Positions 1 to 9,128 of a stretch of DNA of 64,000 nt are shown here, in pieces. A model generated the notes under the pieces. It saw only the letters and a program-made list of their open reading frames with translations. It was not told where the DNA came from and made no database searches. The position numbers and the translations under genes are program-made. Position 1 is the stretch's first letter. Each line of letters begins with the position of its first letter. Source of the DNA: Empedobacter falsenii (lineage in GTDB: Bacteria; Bacteroidota; Bacteroidia; Flavobacteriales; Weeksellaceae); contig NZ_CP040908.1 of the NCBI RefSeq assembly GCF_013488205.1, forward strand, positions 62,001 to 126,000, given 5' to 3'.

Positions 1-601
1 ATTTCTTAGTTAAATAACCATCGTTTGTAAACAATAAAACTCCTGTTGTCTGTCTGTCCAAGCGACCTACTGGGAAAATTCTCGCTGTAGTTGCTGTAGA
101 CATTAAGTCCATTACAGTTTTACGTCCTTTTTCGTCATTTGATGTTGAAATAAACCCTTTTGGTTTGTTCAACACAAAATATACATTTTTCTCTGAAGAG
201 ATTTTACGACCATCGAAACGCACTTCATCATCGGGTTGTACTTTATAACCCATTTCAGTAATCACTTGACCATTCACTGTAACGATTCCAGTTTTGATCA
301 ACTCGTCGGCCTCTCTTCTGGATGCAATCCCTGCATTCGCTACATATTTATTTAAACGAATAGTCCCGTCATCAACTGGAGCTTTTTTCAGTCTTTTAAC
401 AAATGGTTTTTCACCTGGTTTGTTAAACGGTTTCTTTGGTCCAAAACTTTTCTTTCCTTCTTCTGATGGTTTTCCACCAAAAGTTGGTTTTCCTTTCCCT
501 GAAGATGGTTTAGAAGAAGAATTTCCTCTTGCTCCACCTTTTCCACGATTGTTCCCGCCTTGGGAATTTCTGTCGTTGGATTGATTTCGTCTGTTATTCA
601 T
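1..601 (-). CDS. rRNA pseudouridine synthase, RsuA/RluB family (3' end cut off by window)
   Basis: Read on the minus strand from the ATG at 601. About 200 codons are present and the frame stays open to base 1, so the C-terminus is missing. Residues 1-75 are a Gly/Lys/Ser/Asn-rich basic tail typical of Bacteroidota members. Then comes an S4-like RNA-binding segment (LNKYVANAGIASRREADELI) and the start of the catalytic domain with the family motif GRLDRQTTGVLL, whose Asp is the catalytic residue. The family isomerises uridine in 23S or 16S rRNA; RluB-type specificity is likely but not provable from a fragment. It lies 10 bp upstream of the UbiA gene on the same strand, so it may be read through from it. 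Confidence 0.9.
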   Translation of the reverse strand, partial: MNNRRNQSNDRNSQGGNNRGKGGARGNSSSKPSSGKGKPTFGGKPSEEGKKSFGPKKPFNKPGEKPFVKRLKKAPVDDGTIRLNKYVANAGIASRREADELIKTGIVTVNGQVITEMGYKVQPDDEVRFDGRKISSEKNVYFVLNKPKGFISTSNDEKGRKTVMDLMSTATTARIFPVGRLDRQTTGVLLFTNDGYLTKK

Positions 602-611
602 CTGAATTTGA

Positions 612-1535
612 TTAATTTATGCGCTGATTAAAATTTTGCGCAATAGTTTGCAAAGTTAAGGGATTTATTTCGATTAATACGATACTAAATACACCAGCAA
701 CAATCATTCCCTTAAAAAAATAGTGTAAAATCTTATATGCTTGTGACGATTTTATTCTCCAAATGATAAATAAAATCACTGTAAAAGCGATATTCGAAGC
801 AATAAAAAAGTATTTCATTGCGCCAACATCATTTTTCATAATGATAATAATTCCAATGATTAATTCTGTAATAATTAAACATGAAATCAAAACTTTTGTA
901 AAATCGATTCCATATTTAATTGGAATTGAATCATAATTATAAATCAAATCTGCTTTTTGAGAACTCAAATCTTTTACAATATCAGTAATCAATAATAAAA
1001 TGGTCAAGAAAGTAGCGTGCAAAGCCAAATTGAACGTGAAATGATCAAAATAAACCAATAAGGCGAAAAATGGCATCACACGAATGACAACCAAATAAAA
1101 GTTTTTGATCAATGCAAATCGATTGATTTTGTGACTATAAAACCAAACTAAAAATTGATAAACCAAAAAGAAAACGAAAACTTTCCACGAAATTAAAGCC
1201 GCAATAATCAATGCTAAAGCATTTAGAACAATGTAAACAGTTAGTTTGAAACCTTGTGAAACTTGTTTTTGAAGATAAACTTGTAAAGGACGTTTGAGTT
1301 CGTCTTTTTCTAAATCGTAAAAATTATTGATGATATATCCTGCGGCCACACAAAGTATCGAACAAAGGATAAGCCCGTCTAACTTTGGATTTGTCAACAA
1401 TTGACGATGACCAACTTCTGGCGCAAAAATAAAAAGCGCAGCAAGATATTGTGCTAAAATAAGCACAATTAAATTATAGCCACGAACAACAGAAAATAAT
1501 GCAAAAACCTTTAAGATTATTTTCTGAACGTTCAT
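612..1535 (-). CDS. UbiA-family prenyltransferase, geranylgeranylglycerol-phosphate geranylgeranyltransferase-like
   Basis: A 307-residue integral membrane protein with about eight hydrophobic helices. It carries both Asp-rich UbiA motifs: NxxxDxxxD at residues 70-78 (N70, D74, D78) and a second acidic motif with D185, D189 and D196. The family transfers a polyprenyl group from its diphosphate to an acceptor. Bacteroidota members next to mevalonate-pathway genes are usually named geranylgeranylglycerol-phosphate geranylgeranyltransferase, but the real acceptor here is not known. It follows the GHMP kinase by 26 bp on the same strand, so the two are probably co-transcribed, which fits a role downstream of isoprenoid supply. 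Confidence 0.85.
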   Translation of the reverse strand: MNVQKIILKVFALFSVVRGYNLIVLILAQYLAALFIFAPEVGHRQLLTNPKLDGLILCSILCVAAGYIINNFYDLEKDELKRPLQVYLQKQVSQGFKLTVYIVLNALALIIAALISWKVFVFFLVYQFLVWFYSHKINRFALIKNFYLVVIRVMPFFALLVYFDHFTFNLALHATFLTILLLITDIVKDLSSQKADLIYNYDSIPIKYGIDFTKVLISCLIITELIIGIIIIMKNDVGAMKYFFIASNIAFTVILFIIWRIKSSQAYKILHYFFKGMIVAGVFSIVLIEINPLTLQTIAQNFNQRIN

Positions 1536-1561
1536 TGATTATATTTTTATAAATTATTTTT

Positions 1562-2479
1562 TTAGAATTTGTAAATAACTTCGGTCTGAAAGTCTTTTAG
1601 GTAGCTTTTCGCCTTGTCATAATCTTGTGTAAAACCAAGAACATAACCGCCTCCGCCAGAACCACAAAGTTTTAGGTAATACGTATCTGTATCAATTCCA
1701 GTTTTCCATGCATTCACCAATTTTTGAGGAATCATAGGTCTGAAATGTTCATAACCCCAAGCTGACAATTTCTGAAGATTTGCAAAAAGTGGATTGTATT
1801 CACCTTTCACAAAGTTTTCGATACATGCATTGTTGTATTTAATAAACTCTTCTTTCAATGTTTTACGGAAACCTTCTTTTTTCATTTTTTCAAAGAAAAT
1901 ATGAATCATTGGTGCCGTTTCTCCTGGTGTACCAGAATTGATTAAGAAAACAGCTCCTTTTCCGTCAGTATTTGCAGAAGGTAAACCAATTGTCGAGATA
2001 TCATCTTTTGATTGAATTAACAAAGGAATATTCATATAACAAATCAAAGGATCAATTCCAGAACTTTTCCCATGAAAATGAGATTCTAAATTACCGAAAA
2101 GAGCTTTTAATTCGCTGATTTTTTCTTTGTTCAGATTTTGGTTGATATCAATTTTATTCAACGCATATTTGTCATAAATAGCAGCAACCAAAGCGCCTGA
2201 ACTACCTACACCATATCCTTGAGGAATGTTAGAATCGAAGTACATTCCGTTTGCAACATCTTCCGAAAAAGATTTTGTGTCAAAAGTATCAGCAAAATTT
2301 TCTTCTAAAAATTTTGCATAATTTTTCAAGTGAGCATTTGATGATTCTGCAATTTCAGAAGGCTCAAATTTTAATGCACCTTGGTAAAAATTATAAGGAA
2401 TTGTTAATCCTTTCGAGTTCTCAATAATTCCATATTCGCCAAAAAGTAAGATTTTGGCATAAAATAATGGGTTCTTCAT
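1562..2479 (-). CDS. GHMP kinase, mevalonate kinase-like
   Basis: 305 residues. The GHMP ATP-binding motif is at about residues 86-98 (P-Q-G-Y-G-V-G-S-S-G-A), and a glycine-rich C-terminal motif (LCGSGGGGYVLG) sits near residue 280. The family phosphorylates small alcohols such as mevalonate, phosphomevalonate, homoserine or galactose. The neighbouring prenyltransferase, and the use of the mevalonate route by Flavobacteriia, favour a mevalonate-pathway kinase. The start at 2479 is preceded on the minus strand by a perfect TAnnTTTG box (2501-2508). Substrate assignment is inference. Confidence 0.85.
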   Translation of the reverse strand: MKNPLFYAKILLFGEYGIIENSKGLTIPYNFYQGALKFEPSEIAESSNAHLKNYAKFLEENFADTFDTKSFSEDVANGMYFDSNIPQGYGVGSSGALVAAIYDKYALNKIDINQNLNKEKISELKALFGNLESHFHGKSSGIDPLICYMNIPLLIQSKDDISTIGLPSANTDGKGAVFLINSGTPGETAPMIHIFFEKMKKEGFRKTLKEEFIKYNNACIENFVKGEYNPLFANLQKLSAWGYEHFRPMIPQKLVNAWKTGIDTDTYYLKLCGSGGGGYVLGFTQDYDKAKSYLKDFQTEVIYKF

Positions 2480-2500
2480 TCAATGCTAAAATTGGTACCG

Positions 2501-2508
2501 CAAATGTA
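2501..2508 (-). promoter_or_regulatory. -7 promoter element for the GHMP kinase gene
   Basis: On the minus strand this reads TACATTTG, a perfect match to the Bacteroidota -7 consensus TAnnTTTG, 21 bp before the start codon. No clear -33 TTG is seen at the standard distance. Confidence 0.5.
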
Positions 2509-2710
2509 CAAAATTTAAGCCATTCTTTTTTGAATCTGAGGAAGAGTTTTGTTTTAAAAAATTGTAAATCACATTATTTTTTGATTATTAGTAGATTTTG
2601 GAATATATTTTGACTAAATAATTTAGAATAAATTGGTTAAATTTCAATTAATAATCAATGATTTTAACCGAATTAGCATTAAAAATAGAGAATTAATGTA
2701 TTAAAATATA

Positions 2711-2718
2711 TAAATTTG
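2711..2718 (+). promoter_or_regulatory. -7 promoter element, predicted leaderless start for the CBS gene
   Basis: TAAATTTG matches TAnnTTTG and ends only 4 nt before the ATG at 2723. Since transcription normally starts a few bases past this box, the mRNA probably begins at or next to the start codon, with no ribosome-binding site. The same 4-nt spacing recurs at 13658, 30488 and 50715. Confidence 0.55.
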
Positions 2719-2722
2719 TGCC

Positions 2723-3379
2723 ATGTATATCACCGAATATCTATCGAATGAGATAAAACCAGGGAAAGTTAATTCTTCTCCAAGTCAGCTTTTAGAAGTT
2801 GTGCAAGAGAATAAATTGACGCATTTACCTTTGTTTAAAGGGTTGGATTTTGTTGGAAATATCTCGGAAGAAGATTTGATTGAATTATCAATTGATGATA
2901 AAAAAGTAGATTATACTTCGTATTTGGAGAGTTTTTATCTTTCTGAATCGAGTACGCTTTTAGATGCAATTCAGATGATGTACACGAATCAGGCGAATAT
3001 CTTACCAATTATTAACGAACAATCGCGCTATGTTGGTTTTATTACGGAAACGGATATTATCTACACATTTGCAAATTTTCCTTTTGTCGCTGCGCTAGGT
3101 GTTTCGATGCTAGTTTCGATTGCGGAAAAAGATTTGTCGATGACTGCGATTTCTAATATTATTGAAGTGAATAACGGAAAAATTTTGGGAATGATGATTG
3201 TTGGGAATAAGGAGGATAGCGTTTATGTTTTGCTGAAATTTAGTTCATCGAACTTGTTGACAATTGGTGAAACATTTGAGCGTTATGGATATCAAGTGAT
3301 TCAAAAATTTTATAACGACGAAAAACAAGAACTTCTGCAAAGTCGTTATGCACAATTGTTAAAATACATGAATACCTAA
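2723..3379 (+). CDS. CBS-domain protein
   Basis: 218 residues. The N-terminal 120 residues look like two CBS modules: a segment ending LTHLPLFKGLDFVGNISEEDL, then a second with ANILPIINEQSRYVGFITETDI. The remaining hundred residues (from about 125) resemble an ACT-like fold but are not firmly assigned. CBS pairs usually bind adenosyl nucleotides and sense energy state. The stop codon overlaps the nadK start by one base (TAATG), so the pair is translationally coupled and the protein may tune NAD(P) metabolism; that link is inference from context. Transcription probably starts right at the ATG. Confidence 0.85.
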   Translation: MYITEYLSNEIKPGKVNSSPSQLLEVVQENKLTHLPLFKGLDFVGNISEEDLIELSIDDKKVDYTSYLESFYLSESSTLLDAIQMMYTNQANILPIINEQSRYVGFITETDIIYTFANFPFVAALGVSMLVSIAEKDLSMTAISNIIEVNNGKILGMMIVGNKEDSVYVLLKFSSSNLLTIGETFERYGYQVIQKFYNDEKQELLQSRYAQLLKYMNT

Positions 3380-4263
3380 TGATAAAAGTTGCACTTTTTG
3401 GACAAAAAACAAGTACGTCTTTAACGGATATTATTCCACCATTTATTAATTATTTAGTTCAGAACGAAATTGCTTTTTGTGTTGAGCAAAATTTTCTTCA
3501 AATCTTAAAAGAAACAACTGATTTTGATACTGATAATGTAGAAACCTATACTTCTCATGATGATTTAGACAAATCGGTCAAGTTTTTATTCAGTTTTGGT
3601 GGAGACGGAACAATCTTATCAGCAACTACAATTGTTAGGGATTCTAATATTCCAATTATTGGAGTAAATACTGGACGTTTAGGCTTTTTAGCAACAATCA
3701 ATAAAAGTGTATTGTTGGAGCAAATGGATAGTTTTTTCAATGATGATTATAACATTATTCCACGAACTTTATTAACAGTGAAAAGAAGTGATGGTGTAGA
3801 AATTGAAAATAATTTTGCGATAAACGAAGTAACTGTAGTTCGCCGTGAAACAACTAGTATGATTACAGTTGATGCTTATTTGAACAATGAATTTCTAAAT
3901 TCTTTTTGGTCTGATGGATTGATTATTTCTACGCCAACAGGTTCTACAGGATATTCGTTGAGTTGTGGAGGACCAATTGTTCATCCGTCCAATCAAAATT
4001 TTGTGATTACACCTGTTGCGCCACATAATCTAAATGTACGTCCATTAATTGTGTCAGAAAACGAAAAAATTGACTTAAAAATACGTAGTAGAGCTAATGA
4101 ATACTTCCTTTCGTTGGATTCTCGTAACTTTCCTTTAACAACTGACGTCGAATTGACGATACAAAAAGCTGACTTCAAAATCTTAATCGTTGAAGCTATT
4201 GACGCGACTTATTTCACAACTTTGAGAGAAAAAATGCTTTGGGGTTCAGATAAAAGGAATTAA
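3379..4263 (+). CDS. nadK: NAD kinase
   Basis: 294 residues, the usual length for bacterial ATP-NAD kinase (PpnK), which makes NADP from NAD. The phosphate-binding motif GGDGT is at 74-78 and the second family signature (STPTGSTGYSLSCGGP) lies near residues 180-195. It is soluble and cytoplasmic, and begins on the last base of the CBS gene stop codon. The next gene is 118 bp away with its own promoter, so nadK closes a two-gene operon. Confidence 0.96.
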   Translation: MIKVALFGQKTSTSLTDIIPPFINYLVQNEIAFCVEQNFLQILKETTDFDTDNVETYTSHDDLDKSVKFLFSFGGDGTILSATTIVRDSNIPIIGVNTGRLGFLATINKSVLLEQMDSFFNDDYNIIPRTLLTVKRSDGVEIENNFAINEVTVVRRETTSMITVDAYLNNEFLNSFWSDGLIISTPTGSTGYSLSCGGPIVHPSNQNFVITPVAPHNLNVRPLIVSENEKIDLKIRSRANEYFLSLDSRNFPLTTDVELTIQKADFKILIVEAIDATYFTTLREKMLWGSDKRN

Positions 4264-4322
4264 AATTTACAATAAATCTTCTTAATTTTTGTTAAATCAG
4301 TTACGTTGAATTGACTTTTGTT

Positions 4323-4330
4323 TATATTTG
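4323..4330 (+). promoter_or_regulatory. -7 promoter element for the porG-uppS-bamA cluster
   Basis: TATATTTG, a perfect TAnnTTTG match, 51 bp before the PorG-like start. TTG triplets lie upstream at 4306 and 4289, neither at the ideal 19-nt spacing, so the -33 box is uncertain. Confidence 0.5.
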
Positions 4331-4381
4331 TTCGAATTTAAAAGAAGATAAAAAGCAAAAGCCGAAAAAATAACACAACTT

Positions 4382-5155
4382 ATGAGGAGAGTATTTTTGT
4401 TTGTTTTTATACTATGTTTTTCGCAATTAACTTTTGCGCAAAGACATGAACTCGGAATTTTTGCTGGTGGAGCAAATGTGATTGGAGATATTGGTAAAGC
4501 CAATTACATCAATCCGTTTCCTACGAAAACAGAGCCAGGTGGGAAAATTTATTTACCAATTTCCATAGGAGGATTGTATCGTTTTAATATAAATCCGCAA
4601 ATGGGTTTTAGAGCAAATATCTCTTATTCAAAAGTTGGAGCAAGTGACCACCGCTCGAAAGAGTATTACAAATTAGAAAGAAATAAAAATTTTCGAAATA
4701 ATATTGTAGAAGGATCATTGATGTTTGAGTATAATTTCTTTAATATCAATGATGATCAAGAAAAAGCGCAATCGCCTTATATTTTTGTAGGAGTTGGAGC
4801 TTTTTCGGCAAAAGGAAAAGAATATGATTACGATGGGACAAACAACGTAATTATCGAAAAAACAAAATATAATACCGATTTAACGATTCCTTTTGGGGTT
4901 GGATATAAAGTAAGATTCAATTACAATTGGATTTTATCTTTTGAGACAGGTGTTCGTTATACAAGTGTTGATTATATAGATTACAACAAAGGAAAATTTA
5001 CTCAAAATTTTACTGATGCTGTAGCTGATGGAGTTATACCTTCGGATGAATATAGTAAAAGAGTATACGGAAACACATCAAACAAAGATTGGTACGTATT
5101 ATCAGGAATTACCTTAACGTACAGTTTTGGTCGACCTGCTTGTTATTGTGATTAA
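4382..5155 (+). CDS. porG: PorG-like outer-membrane protein (DUF6089), putative T9SS component
   Basis: 257 residues with a signal peptide ending near FAQ at residue 20, then a small Gly/aromatic-rich beta-barrel (GIFAGGANVIGDIG, YIFVGVGAFSAKG) ending in TLTYSFGRPACYCD. In Porphyromonas gingivalis the type IX secretion gene porG sits directly before uppS, the BamA/Omp85 gene and two ompH genes, and exactly that order follows here. Domain family and synteny support the call; function in this strain is inferred. The two Cys near the C-terminus could form a disulfide or bind a partner. Confidence 0.8.
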   Translation: MRRVFLFVFILCFSQLTFAQRHELGIFAGGANVIGDIGKANYINPFPTKTEPGGKIYLPISIGGLYRFNINPQMGFRANISYSKVGASDHRSKEYYKLERNKNFRNNIVEGSLMFEYNFFNINDDQEKAQSPYIFVGVGAFSAKGKEYDYDGTNNVIIEKTKYNTDLTIPFGVGYKVRFNYNWILSFETGVRYTSVDYIDYNKGKFTQNFTDAVADGVIPSDEYSKRVYGNTSNKDWYVLSGITLTYSFGRPACYCD

Positions 5156-5160
5156 AAAGA

Positions 5161-5910
5161 ATGGAAATTAGTTTAGTAGAACAAATAGATAAAAATAATA
5201 TACCTAATCACGTTGCAATCATTATGGATGGTAACGGAAGATGGGCTAAGAAGAACGGTAAAGAAAGAACTTTTGGACACAAAAGTGCTTTGGGAGCTGT
5301 ACGATCTTCAATCGAAACTTGTCGAAAATTAGGTATAAAACATCTTACACTTTACGCATTTTCTACTGAAAATTGGAACCGTCCAAAATTAGAAGTCAAT
5401 GTTTTAATGACTTTATTAAGTTCTGCAATTAAGGACGAAATAAATGAATTACACAAAAATGGAGTTCGCTTGAATGTGATTGGAGATTTATCAAAATTAC
5501 CAAAAAAAGCATTCAAAGATTTGACTCAAGCAATGGAAAAAACAAAAGACAACACAGATTGTGTTTTGACATTAGCATTAAGTTATGGTTCGAAAGAAGA
5601 ACTATTACACGCGATGAAATCTATTGCCCAAAAATACAAAGACGGAGAAATATCCGACAATGATTTTAATGAAGAATTAGTTCATCAAAACTTATATACA
5701 CACGATTTACCTATGGTAGATCTTATGATTAGAACAAGTGGCGAAACCAGAATTAGTAATTTCTTGTTGTGGCAAATTGCTTACGCAGAATTATATTTTA
5801 CAGAGGTTTTGTGGCCTGATTTTAACGAGGAAGAATTTTATAAAGCAATTTTAAATTACCAAAATCGAGAACGTAGATTTGGTAAGATAAGCGAGCAACT
5901 AACGAACTAA
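5161..5910 (+). CDS. uppS: Isoprenyl transferase (undecaprenyl diphosphate synthase)
   Basis: 249 residues, typical for cis-prenyltransferases that build the C55 carrier lipid for peptidoglycan and O-antigen from farnesyl-PP and isopentenyl-PP. The catalytic Asp is D23 in IIMDGNGRWA. The substrate-binding signatures TLYAFSTENWNRP and, near the C-terminus, RTSGETRISNFLLWQ and ELYFTEVLWPDF are intact. It starts 5 bp after the porG stop and lies 20 bp before bamA, so the three genes look like one operon. Confidence 0.96.
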   Translation: MEISLVEQIDKNNIPNHVAIIMDGNGRWAKKNGKERTFGHKSALGAVRSSIETCRKLGIKHLTLYAFSTENWNRPKLEVNVLMTLLSSAIKDEINELHKNGVRLNVIGDLSKLPKKAFKDLTQAMEKTKDNTDCVLTLALSYGSKEELLHAMKSIAQKYKDGEISDNDFNEELVHQNLYTHDLPMVDLMIRTSGETRISNFLLWQIAYAELYFTEVLWPDFNEEEFYKAILNYQNRERRFGKISEQLTN

Positions 5911-5930
5911 TCGAACTGAAATAGAGGATT

Positions 5931-8453
5931 ATGAAGAAAATTTTTTGGACAATGTGTATGCTTGGTGCTTACATGGCACAGGCGCAAGTCGTAGACTCTA
6001 CGAAAACCATTGATTCAACACAACAAGATAATTTTGTCTTAGATTATACCAATGCACGAACTTTCAAACTGAAAGATATCGTTGTAACAGGTGACTCTAA
6101 ATATTCTAAGAATCAAATTATCCGTTATGCAGGTTTTGCTATCGGTGAAGAGATAGAATTACCAGGTACGAAGGTAAATAATGCTGTAAAAAAATTATGG
6201 AGATCTAATATTTTCTCTGACATCGACTTGTATGTAGATAAAATAGAAGGTAACGAAGTAACATTAGAGCTTGCCTTGGTTTCAGTTCCTAGTTTAGGAG
6301 AAATTAAGATTAACGGCGTGAAAAAATCGCAACGCGAAGATTTAATCAAACAAAATAAATTAAATCCAGGTGTTAAGATTACACAAAGTTTGATCAATAC
6401 GACAAATAATAAAATCAAAGATTATTATACTGGAAAAGGTTATCCTAACACAACAATTAATGTAGAACGTCAACCAATTGCTGGTAAAGAAGATGAAGAA
6501 AATATTACATTGAATGTGAATCGTGGAGAGCGTGTAAAGATTAAGAAAATCATTTTCGAAGGAAATGACAACTTAACAGCTGCTCGTTTACGTAAAAAAG
6601 GGATGAAAAATACCAAACAGAAATCGATCAATATCTTCAAATCATCTAAAATGATTCCTGAAAAATTCCAGGAAGATTTAAAAACTTTGGTTGATGAGTA
6701 CAAATCTGTTGGTTTTAGAGATGCTAAAGTTGAGTCATACAACATCGAAAAAGTTGATGACAAAAACTTATTAGTTAAAATTAAAGTTAACGAAGGAAAA
6801 CCATATTTCTTAGGAGATGTAACGTTTTCTGGAAACTCAATTTATACTTCTGAACAATTACAACGAATTTTTGGTTACAAAACAGGAGATCGTTATGATG
6901 CAGTAGGTATCAACAAAAAGATTTCTGGATCAGAAAAAGACGATGATATTTCTACATTATACATGGATAGAGGGTATTTGTTTGCTCGTGCTATTCCTGT
7001 AGAAAAAAGTGTGAAAAATGATACAATCGATCTTGAAATTAAAGTTTTCGAAGGTACTCAAGCTACACTTAACAAAGTAACGATTAACGGTAATACAGAA
7101 GCTCATGATCATATTTTATACCGTGAGTTAAGAACTAAACCAGGAGATTTATTCTCTAAATCGGACATTAAACGTACGATGATGGAGTTAGCTTCTTTAG
7201 GATATTTAGAGCCAACGCAAATTGTTCCAGATATTCAACCAAATCAAGATAATAATACAGTTGATGTAGAGTGGAAAGTTGCGCCAAAATCATCTTCTCA
7301 AGTAGAATTACAAGGAGGATATGGTGCAGGGACTTTCATTGGTACATTAGGATTAACTTTCGGGAATTTCTCATTGAAGAATTTTTTCAATAAAAAAGCT
7401 TGGAAACCAATTCCAATGGGAGATGGACAACAATTATCATTAAGAGCACAAGCTGGTAACGGATATAAAAATTATAGTTTATCGTTTGTTGAACCTTGGA
7501 TTGGAGGAAAACGCCCTACAGCTTTATCAACGTCTTTTTATTATTCACAATATGATTACCGCGATAATTATGGAGAAAAAGCGAAATTGGATATCTTAGG
7601 AGCTTCAGTTGGTTTAACTAAGTTGTTAACTTGGCCAGATGATTATTTCCGTTTATCAAACTCAATTTCTTATCAGTTATATAACTTCGATAATTATGCG
7701 ATGTCTGTTGGTAATATGCAATATGAAAATGGTTCGTCAAACAACTTAAACTATACATTAGGTTTAACACGTAATTCAGCTGGACCAGACCCTATTTTCC
7801 CTCAATCAGGATCAGAAATTAGTTTATCGTTTACGACAACATTTCCTTATTCAGTTTTTAATAACAAAGACTATACAAACATGTCTGACGTAGAAAAATT
7901 CAAATGGTTAGAATATTATAAATTCAAAGCTAAAGCATATTTCTACAAAGAATTAACAGGTAAATTAGTTTTAAAAGCTGGTGGAGAATTTGGAGTTTTA
8001 GGAACATATAACCGTAAAATTGGAACAATTCCTTTCGAGCGTTTCTACTTAGGAGGAACAGGTCTTACACAAAATCGTTTCGATGGACGTGAGATCATTT
8101 CATTAAGAGGTTACGAAGATGCAACAAACTCTGGTGGACAAACAGGAGATATTACGCCAGAAGGAGGTGGAACAATCTATAATAAATATTCGTTAGAATT
8201 ACGTTATCCAATCACAATGAGCCAAACAGCCAAAATTTATGCATTAACTTTTGCAGAAGGAGGTAACGTTTGGAACAATACAAGTGAATTTAAACCGTTT
8301 GAATTAAAACGTTCTGCAGGAGCAGGTGTTCGTATTTATATGCCAGCATTTGGTTTGTTAGGATTTGATTTTGGATACGGATTTGATAAAGGATTTGGAC
8401 AAACAGAACGCTCTGGATGGCAAACTCACTTTATTATTGGACAACAATTCTAA
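5931..8453 (+). CDS. bamA: Outer-membrane protein assembly factor BamA
   Basis: 840 residues. A signal peptide (to about residue 18, ending AQA) precedes a periplasmic region that fits five POTRA repeats (about residues 45-440) and a C-terminal 16-strand Omp85 barrel. The conserved lid-loop motif appears as LRGYED near residue 725, and the protein ends in an aromatic barrel signature (FIIGQQF). BamA folds and inserts outer-membrane barrels. Its place between uppS and two Skp-type chaperones matches the Bacteroidota arrangement. Confidence 0.96.
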   Translation: MKKIFWTMCMLGAYMAQAQVVDSTKTIDSTQQDNFVLDYTNARTFKLKDIVVTGDSKYSKNQIIRYAGFAIGEEIELPGTKVNNAVKKLWRSNIFSDIDLYVDKIEGNEVTLELALVSVPSLGEIKINGVKKSQREDLIKQNKLNPGVKITQSLINTTNNKIKDYYTGKGYPNTTINVERQPIAGKEDEENITLNVNRGERVKIKKIIFEGNDNLTAARLRKKGMKNTKQKSINIFKSSKMIPEKFQEDLKTLVDEYKSVGFRDAKVESYNIEKVDDKNLLVKIKVNEGKPYFLGDVTFSGNSIYTSEQLQRIFGYKTGDRYDAVGINKKISGSEKDDDISTLYMDRGYLFARAIPVEKSVKNDTIDLEIKVFEGTQATLNKVTINGNTEAHDHILYRELRTKPGDLFSKSDIKRTMMELASLGYLEPTQIVPDIQPNQDNNTVDVEWKVAPKSSSQVELQGGYGAGTFIGTLGLTFGNFSLKNFFNKKAWKPIPMGDGQQLSLRAQAGNGYKNYSLSFVEPWIGGKRPTALSTSFYYSQYDYRDNYGEKAKLDILGASVGLTKLLTWPDDYFRLSNSISYQLYNFDNYAMSVGNMQYENGSSNNLNYTLGLTRNSAGPDPIFPQSGSEISLSFTTTFPYSVFNNKDYTNMSDVEKFKWLEYYKFKAKAYFYKELTGKLVLKAGGEFGVLGTYNRKIGTIPFERFYLGGTGLTQNRFDGREIISLRGYEDATNSGGQTGDITPEGGGTIYNKYSLELRYPITMSQTAKIYALTFAEGGNVWNNTSEFKPFELKRSAGAGVRIYMPAFGLLGFDFGYGFDKGFGQTERSGWQTHFIIGQQF

Positions 8454-8514
8454 TAAATTGATTAAATTTGCTTAGAACGTTTTGGCATAATTTTAGAATT
8501 AACACATCACAAAT

Positions 8515-9102
8515 ATGAAAAAATGGATTAGCTTTATAGCGTTGTTCTTTGGATTAGCAAGTTTCTCTTTTGCGCAAAGATTTTGTTACGTAGACAGCCA
8601 GTATATTTTAGAAAATTTACCTGAATATACTTCGTCTCAAAGCAAATTAAAATCTCAAACAGAATCTTGGCAAAAAGAAATTGAGCAAAAACAAGAAAAT
8701 TTAGCTAAATTACAAGCCGAATTCGAAGCCGAAAAGATTTTATTAACGGCAGAACAGGTGAAAGAGCAAGAGAAAAAGCTAGCGGATGAAGTGGCAGCTG
8801 TAAGAATTTTGCAAGACAAGCGTTATGGACCAAATGGTGATTTAGTGAATCTGAGAAGATCAATGGTAAAACCTTTACAAGATCAAATTTATAATGCGAC
8901 AAAAGAAGTTGCTGATAAAAGAGGTTATGGTTTCGTATTTGATAAAGGAAGTGATTTAATCATGATTTACACAGATCCAAAGTTTGACATAAGTAGAGAA
9001 GTATTAATGACTTTAAGACCAGAATTGAAACCAAATAATTCAAAAACATCAACTTCTGGAAATAATAAAACTAGTAATAGTAGCAATAAAACAAGAAAAT
9101 AA
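8515..9102 (+). CDS. OmpH/Skp-family periplasmic chaperone (first copy)
   Basis: 195 residues: signal peptide ending near FAQ (residue 20), then a long charged coiled-coil arm (about 45-110, rich in Lys/Glu/Gln) and the Skp body segment with FVFDKGSDLIMIYT. The last 25 residues are a low-complexity Asn/Ser/Thr/Lys tail. Skp trimers escort unfolded outer-membrane proteins to BamA, encoded 61 bp upstream. The second paralogue is 26 bp downstream. Confidence 0.92.
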   Translation: MKKWISFIALFFGLASFSFAQRFCYVDSQYILENLPEYTSSQSKLKSQTESWQKEIEQKQENLAKLQAEFEAEKILLTAEQVKEQEKKLADEVAAVRILQDKRYGPNGDLVNLRRSMVKPLQDQIYNATKEVADKRGYGFVFDKGSDLIMIYTDPKFDISREVLMTLRPELKPNNSKTSTSGNNKTSNSSNKTRK

Positions 9103-9128
9103 ATTTTAAAAAACAAATTAGACTAGAA

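Noticed and set aside
294-584. 96-codon plus-strand frame at the window start.
   Set aside because: It is the shadow of the minus-strand pseudouridine synthase; codons and Phe/Pro bias reflect the Gly/Lys-rich tail.
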